From: Zonotrichia leucophrys gambelii
Taxonomy: Eukaryota; Chordata; Aves; Passeriformes; Passerellidae
Direction of reading: 5' to 3'
NCBI RefSeq assembly: GCF_028769735.1
Contig: NC_088172.1
Location: 71,138,631 to 71,202,630 of the forward strand
DNA length: 64,000 nt
Below, one piece after another: positions 58,301 through 64,000 of the stretch. Each line of letters begins with the position of its first letter. Positions within the stretch are counted from its first letter, which is position 1. Below the pieces are notes generated by a model. That model worked only from the letters and a program-made list of their open reading frames with translations, was not told where the DNA came from and did not search any database. A program made the position numbers and the translations under genes.

Positions 58301-61300
58301 TGATGTTAGCAATGTGGATTTCTCTCTATGCACCTTTGGACTGTGCTGAGCCACAGAGCTGCTCCCTCCTGCTGTAGCTCCCAAAGGCACATTACCCCAT
58401 CCCTGCAGTGAGCTGCTTCCTGTCATGCTTCTGTTGGCTGGGGCAAGCATGCTGGTGGTAGAGGAGGAAAAGTTGGATTTGCACTTCCAGGTTGCAAGGC
58501 TTGTTCTTCCTTCAAATCTGAGATGCCAGTGAGGCTGTGTCATGGGAATATGTGTTCATTAGAACAGAACTCTGTGCAAGCTGGAGGCTGAGCAGGACTG
58601 GGAGAAGTCTGTAACAAACTGGGGATGGGCAGTCCCAGGCAAACTCCAAGAACCATGTCAAAAATCAAAGTAGTGAAGCAGAGAAACCTTGGTTGGCAAG
58701 TTCTGTGGTGAGCAGGGAGGCATGAAGGCAGGGAATGATAAGAACAGCGGTTTAGAGTGAACCTTGTGAACAATGAGAACTGATTTGACAAGAAAAGGAG
58801 CTACTCTGTGCACAAAACATGCCTGGCCATCTGCACCTTGGTCAGCACCCTTGATGTGCTTAAGTAGTCAGGGATAACTTGGGGAGAAAGGCAGCATCCA
58901 AAAATAAACACCAGCTGTTCTCCCTGGTGCCAGGATGGAATGTTTGTCCAGTGCTTCCTGAAGGCGTGAGCCCTACTGGTGTTCCTGCTGGAGAAGAGCT
59001 TCCAATGCCCTCTCCAGCACTTACACTCCCACTGTGTCACGTCCTTTCAATACCTTTCTGTTTACTGCCCAATTGAGTCACAGCTGGGGATGAAATCTGT
59101 GTAGTGCACCATGGTAGGCAGTGCCCAGCTTGGAGTCCCTGCTTGAAAATAGAAAATAGATGCAGCCATTGACCCCACCTGGACACAGGGGGCAGGAAAG
59201 CGCCTCACCTGACAATGCCCAGGAAATTGCTGCCTGATGCTTGGCTGCAAGCTCAGTGCTTTGACATGGCACCAAGGATCATGACACGATTTATGATTGC
59301 AGTGTTCACAGAAGCACTGGATTTAGACCCAAGCCTCATCTAGGGTCCAAACTGCTGTGCAAGAGAGGATTGCTTGAAGAGCTGGGATGGGAGAGAAAAG
59401 TGAGCCTGTGGCCCTTGGGAGTGTTCTGGGTTAGCTGCTGTTGGACAGAGGCAGCAGCCCTGGCAGGGCAGGCAGGAACCAGCTGTCATATGGCACACTA
59501 GTCACATCAGTGTTTTTTCATTTAGCAGTTTTGGCACATCAAGTCTTTGAAGCAGGGGTCTGGCAATGGAGCAGAGTCTCCATTATTTTTTATGTTACTC
59601 TGTCTTTGACAGGCAGAAAATAAAGGGGAAAGAACAGCAAGAACTAGGGCAGCAGTTTTGCCCCTGCTCCCATGCTCTAATCTAAATCTCATGCTCTAAA
59701 AATCCTGCTTTTCTTTTGCTCCTGTGAACTATTGCCAGTGCCAGTGGCTGGAAATGGAAAGGGTGTGTTCATTCTGACTGTGCTCTTTCATAGCTATTGA
59801 CTTTTGAGGTGTCTTTTGCAGGCAAACTACCAATGCACAGTGAGAGGTAGAATTGTGAGTCTCTGTGAGCCAGGATGGACAGGACAACATCTGATTCTGT
59901 TCAGTCAAGCCAAACTCTGGTTAATACCAACAATCAGAAACTCTGGCCTGAATAATAGCAATGGGTCCTAAAGGCTCCTCAGACAGAGAGAACTGCTTTA
60001 TGCGTGATCATGACATCAAAACTGTATTTGTACTTTCTATATTTTTTAATTTATCCAGCTCTTGTCTTTTGGAATCAAGAAGGGGTCAGGAGAATTCAGG
60101 TACTGACATGCTGGATATAATCCTAGAAATGAAGTCTGTGAAATCAGAAGTGGGTCTCTACCACTCCAGCTCACAATAACCCCCTTCCTAGCTGTGATCA
60201 CTTTAATATTTTGGGAATGAATTATGATTAGAACTTTGGTAAAGAAAATTGTGGAGAAAGATGGATCCAAATTACAATTAAGTGACCACTGAAAACATTG
60301 GAAAATTAGTGAAGATTTTGTTTTGGGGTCATTGATTGTTTTTTTGGTTTTGTTTTGTTTGGAGTTTGTTTTCAATTTTTTTACTAAATTACTTGTCTTA
60401 TTAAAGCAAATACAATTTTCCCACTGATTTCAGTGTTGCCAAAACTTTACTCTCAACACACATATCTTCCTGACTGGGGAACCACAAACAGGGTTACCTA
60501 ACTGCTAGTAAAGCCAATAAAGGCCTCCCCTGTGCTCAGCCTGTGGGAATAGGAAATAGAAAAGAAAGCAACAAGCAGAACCAAGTTAGCAGGCACATCA
60601 GGTACTGAATGATGCAGATTTCCACAGAATTTAAACACTTTTGAACCTTGTGGTCACTTATGTAAATCCTGCCATGCACATACCTACCTGCACATTTGAC
60701 TTGATAAGATTAACCCCTCCAGCCCCTGCCCTTATTCTGCACTCACAACTAAATTTTACTTAATTGTGCTTCCCCTCAAGACCTGAATTACCCAAAAGAT
60801 ACTTGCCCTGCCATGTTCTTGGCTGTGGATTACTTGGCACTGGGGATGACTGCAGTAATGTGAGAGGAAAGCTGAGTTGAAAGCACTCAGAAATAGCTTT
60901 GGAGCATGAAAGCTAATGATAGCCCAGCTCCCTTTTCACTCAAAAGCAATCATATCCCCATGCTCAGAACCTTTCAAACAGTTGAAAATATTCTCCTTTT
61001 CTTGACTGCACAGCTGAGCAATTGCACAGTGTATGGAAAAACACCTCTATATACTTGCATTGCAGGCTGTGGGCTGGATGGGGAGCAGGCTCCTGGGATG
61101 CAGAGCTCTGAGCAGCTGCCATTCTGCTGTCAATAACAAGTGGCAAGCCAGGAATAACATCACATGTATGCCAGGCTCAGAACCACAGCCTGGGATTTTT
61201 GAGAGAAGAGTGCTTTAACGTGGGTCAGCATTTCAGAGCTTTCAGCCCTAAGCCTAGATGGCTCTGCAGCCCTCTGCATTGTGTATTTTACAGCTAAACC

Positions 61301-63818
61301 AAGCCTCCCTTTGAAAGAGTATGACAGGAAAACATGATTCAAACAGCAAAATCTTTGTCTCAAGTTTTGCAAGGCCCAGCTTTTGTCACAGCTGAAATGG
61401 GCAGAAACTCACTAGAAACACTTCCTCAAACTGTGGCTGATCAGCATCTTTGACATTCAGGACAAGTGTCTGTTTTTTCAGTTTAAATCCAGGCTTGGAT
61501 TCAGTCATTGAGTTTGCTGAGGCTTGAAAGTTTATTGAATCACTGCTGCCCTAAAACCCACTGTGCTGCATGCCTTGTGGCATACTTACTCACTTCACCA
61601 TACTTACTTGCTGCTGCAGCTACCACAGATGCATATGCTGGGTGGACACTGCTAGAACCTAAAAATAAGAGATTTTAATTTTCAGCTATTGAAGCAAATC
61701 CCCACAATGCTAATGAATAACAATAAATGAAGAAGGAAAGATTAAGGAAAATCAGGTGTGCAAAAAAAAGGATGAGAATTCCTTCACAGTGTTTTAATCT
61801 TAAAAATTCAAAAGCTGTTACAAAAAATACATTACAGCTTTAATCTATTGAGAGTTATCACAAATTTAATTCTAAAATGAGTCTTCAGCTATCTGTTGAT
61901 CTCTCAGTCTAGATGTGAGAATCAAAGAACTATTTATTGACTTCTATACCTGAAAATCATCACAACATTTGGGAATGGAGAGCTTACTCTCACATAAATT
62001 GGTCTGCTGGACTTAAATTTTTTTTTCCACTCTTAGTATTTCTCCATTGAATTACTGAACTCATGATCCTCTAAATCATGGTATATCCAGCTGTATATCT
62101 TATTCCTTAAATTTGAGAGAGCTGTCAGTCAGGAGGAAAGCAATGCAAACGCCCATGCTACTGACCCATATCTCTGCCCCTGTGCAGTCCAGGTCTGGCC
62201 TTGGCTGGAGCTGCTGTGGTTCTGGGTGCTGCAGGGGTTGTGGTTGGCTGTGGCACTGTGGTGGAAGGCTCTGTCGTCGTGGTGGTCGGTGTGGGGGTGG
62301 TGGTGGCCATTTCTGTGCCTGGCGTCGGCACCGGAGTTGTCTGACGCTCTTTGCGGGCCGTGTCCCCTGCAGGAACATTGACATGTCACCGTGGCTGGAT
62401 GTGTGACATGGATGGAAGCACCAGCAGCAGCACTCCATGTTTAAGGCAGCCCAGAAGCTGGCATTCGCTTCAGGATGCCTACAAGCACCCTCATCTGTGG
62501 AGCCATCAGTGCCTTCATTGTGGGCGTGTAGTGCAGGTGCCTGTGTGATGCTCTGCTCTCAGAGGGTGCTGACAGCAGCCTGTTGCAGCATTAATGCTCC
62601 CCCTGCACTTTTCTGCTTTGGCCAGGAACACTCATCAAACTGACAGATGTCTCAGACCTATGAAATGGTTCAACCAGCCAGTTGCAGATTCTGTTTTGGC
62701 ATCATCCTTCCTCAGTGTAATTAAGCACTTAGAAGGTCCATATAAATGGAAATCAGCTGGCATCTGGTAGTAAAGATGGTCCATCTGAGTCATAGACCAG
62801 AAAAAAATTGCAGCACTGAAATGTTTTTCACAGAAAGACAACTTTTAGATAAAGATGATTTGGGGGAGAGGGTCAGAGCCAGAACAGGGAGCATCAGGGC
62901 TTTGGCTGAGGAGAGTGGGGGAGATCACCCACCACCTGGAAGGTGCCAATCTCATCTAAGATTGACTCATCTCACAGTTGCTACTACTTTTAAAATGTAT
63001 CATCTGTTGTGAGAACTGTGACAATTCTAGTGGCAAAATATATATCCTAAATATCCTTACAAAAATAGTCAACAAGCTTAGATTCTTCCAAGTCATTTTC
63101 TCAAAAAAGGTTCTTCACTATTTTGTTTTCCAGCTAGCTACAAAAAACTGCCCTAAAATATATTCCATGTTAACCTTGGTCTTGTTCCTTTCCTTGCTGC
63201 CGATAGCCCTGGGGATGGTCTGGCCCAGTGTTTACATGGAAAGGGAATGGTGCACACTCCATTCACTGCTGCACAACACAAGCTTGTGCTCTACTGCTAT
63301 TTCTGGATGTTCTCCTCTTGGAAGGCATCGTTGTGAAACTGTCTGGTGGATTAATTATCACCTAATGCTAGGCAGTGAAAAACTCAGATCTCAGACAGTT
63401 TTAATGGAATAATGCTGAAAGCGGTCTCAGAAGAAAAACAAAACAGCTGAAAAAATCAGCATGAATGGCTCTTTTTGGGCTGAACAGTGCACTGCTCCAT
63501 GAAACTGTGCTAAAAGAAAGAAAACAGAGGGCACAGTGAGCCTTCCCCTGTGATCCTGCACTACTGGAGTCGGGAGCAGGCACACTGGCCAGCTTTATAT
63601 GCCAGCCTGTGAGGAGCAAGGAAGCTGGAAGCTAACAGTATTATCAGAAACGCTGAGGAAGCAGCATAGTAAGAGCAAAGAGAAGCTGTTGCCTTGGTGC
63701 ATGTTGGCTGAGTTTCTCATGGGTCCTTTAACACAAGAGGAAGCTGTTCCCAGTGCTCCTGCAGGCGGGGTACCCATCTCTTTCACTGTATCTTCAAAGG
63801 GTTTGCAGGGAACGTGCC
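40188..63818 (-). CDS. VIT: vitrin gene, 3' part (span)
   Basis: Vitrin is a secreted extracellular-matrix protein with an LCCL domain and two von Willebrand factor A (VWA) domains. It is related to cochlin, and I believe it is the same gene as chick akhirin, described in eye and spinal cord. The five exons for the two VWA domains join in phase and contain both MIDAS motifs (DGSWS and DGSSS) with the partner Thr and Asp residues. The text [20 protein letters not shown] and the ending [11 protein letters not shown] identify vitrin rather than cochlin. Upstream is a series of small phase 1-1 linker exons. About 542 codons of roughly 680-690 are present if all proposed exons are real. The LCCL and signal-peptide exons are outside the window. 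Confidence 0.95.
40367..40696 (-). other. VIT: VIT intron
   Basis: 330-nt intron from GTAAGG to CTTTCCAG (minus strand). No feature was recognised. Confidence 0.9.
40697..41210 (-). CDS. VIT: VIT exon: most of VWA2, GC3-rich
   Basis: 514 nt: 171 codons plus one base. It begins in phase 0 ([17 protein letters not shown]) and ends at AATG|GTAAGG. It encodes [20 protein letters not shown], then the VWA2 core with MIDAS DGSSSVG, the Thr in SGGTSTG and the Asp in [11 protein letters not shown], so the metal site looks intact. The middle third is unusually rich in CpG and third-position GC. The long opposite-strand frames here are by-products of that composition. Confidence 0.98.
41211..43235 (-). 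other. VIT: VIT intron
   Basis: A 2.0-kb intron. Next to the donor it carries a 16-bp duplication of the exon/intron junction (43218-43249) and imperfect AGACTCAG-CCTGGTCA repeats (43166-43210). No mobile element was recognised. Confidence 0.85.
43166..43249. repeat. tandem duplications at a VIT splice donor
   Basis: ACCTTGTCCACAAATT-type units repeat with a 16-bp period (43218 and 43234), so the GTGGACAAG|GTAA junction is present twice. Just to the left are two imperfect AGACTCAG-CCTGGTCA units about 22 bp apart. Together they suggest a replication-slippage hotspot. Confidence 0.85.
43236..43462 (-). CDS. VIT: VIT exon: end of VWA1
   Basis: 227 nt: two bases then 75 codons, ending in phase 0 at GACAAG|GTAATT. 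The acceptor reads TCTATTGCAG. It encodes [20 protein letters not shown], then [20 protein letters not shown] and [10 protein letters not shown], ending FVDK. DGWPTD is the VWA1 counterpart of the MIDAS Asp loop. Confidence 0.97.
43463..43951 (-). other. VIT: VIT intron
   Basis: 489-nt intron, somewhat GC-richer than average. Open frames on both strands match nothing I recognise. Confidence 0.85.
43952..44055 (-). CDS. VIT: VIT exon: middle of VWA1
   Basis: 104 nt: one base, 34 codons, one base. The acceptor reads CTCCTTTTAG and the donor GTTG|GTAGGT. It encodes [20 protein letters not shown], then [14 protein letters not shown], matching vitrin VWA1 (human: NLKTHTNSRDLKTAIEKI). Confidence 0.96.
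44056..44676 (-). other. VIT: VIT intron, mostly the solo LTR
   Basis: 621-nt intron, about two-thirds of which is the solo LTR at 44188-44611. Without the insertion it would be roughly 200 nt. Confidence 0.85.
44188..44611 (-). mobile_element. solo LTR of a passerine endogenous retrovirus
   Basis: On the minus strand a ~424-bp element begins TGTAGCATTCAC and ends CAATACA, so it has TG...CA ends. It carries CCCAGGATTTTTCTCCTGGG, GGAGATTGTTTACCCACAGG, ATTGGCCAATCAGTGCCAAG and a CATAAAGTAATAAATCAGCC poly(A)-signal segment. This closely matches an LTR family I remember as abundant in songbirds; the family name needs a library search. The flanking bases are GCTC and TCTC, a 4-bp target duplication with one mismatch. 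No internal retroviral sequence is present. It lies in a VIT intron in the same direction as VIT. Confidence 0.8.
44677..44824 (-). CDS. VIT: VIT exon: start of VWA1 with MIDAS
   Basis: 148 nt: two bases, 48 codons, two bases. The acceptor reads CTCTCCTCAG and the donor TATGG|GTAAGA. It encodes [37 protein letters not shown] and [15 protein letters not shown] supplies the DxSxS metal-binding motif (human DGSTS). Confidence 0.97.
44825..46290 (-). other. VIT: VIT intron
   Basis: A 1.5-kb intron. A small patch at about 45819-45865 combines CpG sites with CTAATTAACG-type motifs, but I cannot assign a function. No exon was found. Confidence 0.7.
46291..46347 (-). CDS. VIT: VIT linker micro-exon (57 nt)
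   Basis: 57 nt, phase 1-1 (two bases, 18 codons, one base). The acceptor reads GTGCTCTTGCAG and the donor GTCT|GTAAGT. It encodes [18 protein letters not shown], Ser/Glu-rich like the human vitrin linker just before VWA1. Joining to the next exon gives Tyr before CKVDL, where human vitrin has Asn. The phase and splice sites fit, but similarity is weak. Confidence 0.6.
46348..51918 (-). other. VIT: VIT intron
   Basis: A 5.6-kb intron. It includes a GC-richer stretch (about 48950-49900) open for long distances on both strands, without recognisable protein similarity. No mobile element was identified. Possible further micro-exons could not be told from chance. Confidence 0.7.
51919..51966 (-). 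CDS. VIT: VIT linker micro-exon (48 nt)
   Basis: 48 nt, phase 1-1. It follows an excellent pyrimidine tract (TTCTTTTTCTTCTCTTTC, then ATGTGTGAAAG) and ends ACACAG|GTAAAT. It encodes [15 protein letters not shown]. The MEIDSW and KPGLSL pieces resemble EMDLW and KPVGADVSLG of the human linker. Phase, splice sites and similarity agree. Confidence 0.75.
52297..52321. repeat. 25-bp palindrome (12-bp arms)
   Basis: CACAGATTTTCA and TGAAAATCTGTG are exact reverse complements around a single C. Confidence 0.9.
53627..53652. repeat. 26-bp palindrome (12-bp arms)
   Basis: ATCTGAAAAGCA and TGCTTTTCAGAT are exact reverse complements around GA. Confidence 0.9.
56726..56782 (-). CDS. VIT: VIT linker micro-exon (57 nt)
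   Basis: 57 nt, phase 1-1. The acceptor reads AATATTTTCAAAG and the donor ACACAATACAG|GTAAAG. It encodes [18 protein letters not shown], Ser/Thr-rich, comparable with the TYTSSQNRPRADPG part of the human linker. It joins in frame to the 48-nt exon downstream (GCA, Ala). An alternative acceptor 7 nt inside would break the phase. Confidence 0.65.
56783..61607 (-). other. VIT: VIT intron
   Basis: A 4.8-kb intron. Two short phase 1-1 segments (59054-59083 and 59209-59244) and one 89-nt exon-like segment near 57190-57290 were considered, but none is convincing. No mobile element was recognised. Confidence 0.65.
61608..61658 (-). CDS. VIT: VIT linker micro-exon (51 nt) with duplicate donor
   Basis: 51 nt, phase 1-1, from CTTATTTTTAG to GCAGCAA|GTAAGTATG. 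It encodes [17 protein letters not shown] second identical GTAAGTATG donor 18 nt further on would add six in-frame codons and end the exon at 61590. Splice signals are strong; similarity to human is too weak to align. Confidence 0.75.
61659..62165 (-). other. VIT: VIT intron
   Basis: 507-nt AT-rich intron starting GTCAGT. No feature was recognised. Confidence 0.8.
62166..62366 (-). CDS. VIT: VIT exon: Thr/Pro-rich mucin-like linker
   Basis: 201 nt, phase 1-1 (two bases, 66 codons, one base). The acceptor reads ATGTTCCTGCAG and the donor ATATGG|GTCAGT. It encodes [20 protein letters not shown], then a Thr/Pro-dense stretch ([20 protein letters not shown]) and ends RGRDM. Human vitrin has ETTKAYQRPPIPGT here. 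The stretch is likely a dense O-glycosylation site between the LCCL and VWA1 domains. ACC-type codon repeats make the region prone to length variation. Confidence 0.85.
62367..63773 (-). other. VIT: VIT intron (if the 63774 exon is real)
   Basis: 1.4 kb with no recognisable exon. LCCL motifs (YASxSSVCGAAVH or SLSLPRW) were sought on the minus strand and not found. Confidence 0.6.
63774..63818 (-). CDS. VIT: candidate VIT exon (45 nt) upstream of the Thr/Pro exon
   Basis: 45 nt, phase 1-1, after a good acceptor (GCAATCTCCTATGCAG) and before a weaker donor (GATGG|GTACCC). It encodes [14 protein letters not shown] and joins to GDTARK in the next exon. Phase fits on both sides. The Cys and weak donor leave doubt. 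Confidence 0.45.
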
Positions 63819-64000
63819 CTGCATAGGAGATTGCCAAGGGCCATAATGCAAGATTTTCAAGTTCATAAAACCTGAACTCATTCAAAGCACAGGCAGAAGT
63901 TAAACTCTGTGAGTACCCTCTTTGAATTAGCAGAAGCCCTTCAAGCTCCATTTCAGTTCAGTTTGGTGGGAAAGGGGCTGTGAAGAGGAGGTTGGGATGG
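63819..64000 (-). other. VIT: VIT intron, continuing beyond the window
   Basis: No exon was recognised. The exons for the signal peptide and LCCL domain must be further right. Confidence 0.6.

Noticed and set aside
62129..62389. His-rich minus-strand frame ([13 protein letters not shown])
   Set aside because: It is another frame of the Thr/Pro-rich VIT exon. Only the Thr/Pro frame fits the splice phase and human vitrin.

Overview
This is vertebrate nuclear DNA and almost certainly from a bird, probably a songbird. Three fragments match the avian CR1 retrotransposon, including one with the typical 3' tail (CCATTCTATGATTCT). One solo LTR matches, from memory, a family that is very common in passerines. 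No bacterial-type genes, rRNA, tRNA or CRISPR array were seen. Nearly all the long open frames are chance; the real coding content is split into exons, which I rebuilt from splice sites, reading phase and protein similarity.

Left half, plus strand (2502-27053): the last 13 coding exons of striatin (STRN), about 560 of the expected ~780 codons. They cover the acidic linker, the two-exon block that corresponds to the alternatively spliced block of STRN3, and the complete C-terminal WD40 propeller up to the stop. All 13 exons join in phase. The upstream exons (caveolin-binding, coiled-coil and calmodulin-binding parts) lie outside the window. A long AT-rich 3' UTR probably follows, ending near an AATAAA at 34681.

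Middle (about 34.7-39.5 kb): the intergenic space between the two convergent genes. It starts with an abrupt rise in GC and CpG content and holds no recognisable gene.

Right half, minus strand (40188 to about 63818): the 3' part of vitrin (VIT), a secreted extracellular-matrix protein. Both von Willebrand factor A domains are complete, in five exons. Upstream is a run of small linker exons, all of phase 1-1, ending in a Thr/Pro-rich exon and perhaps one more at 63774-63818. The LCCL and signal-peptide exons must lie beyond 64000. A sense-oriented solo LTR sits in the intron between the first two VWA1 exons.

STRN and VIT lie tail to tail, as I recall for human chromosome 2. STRN3 and COCH form the paralogous pair, so this is one half of an ancient duplicated block. 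Nothing here looks like a wholly new system. The points most worth a second look are splicing features: a candidate in-phase STRN cassette exon, a NAGNAG acceptor, a 16-bp tandem duplication of a VIT donor, duplicated in-frame VIT donors, the micro-exon linker, and a GC3/CpG spike confined to one VWA2 exon.
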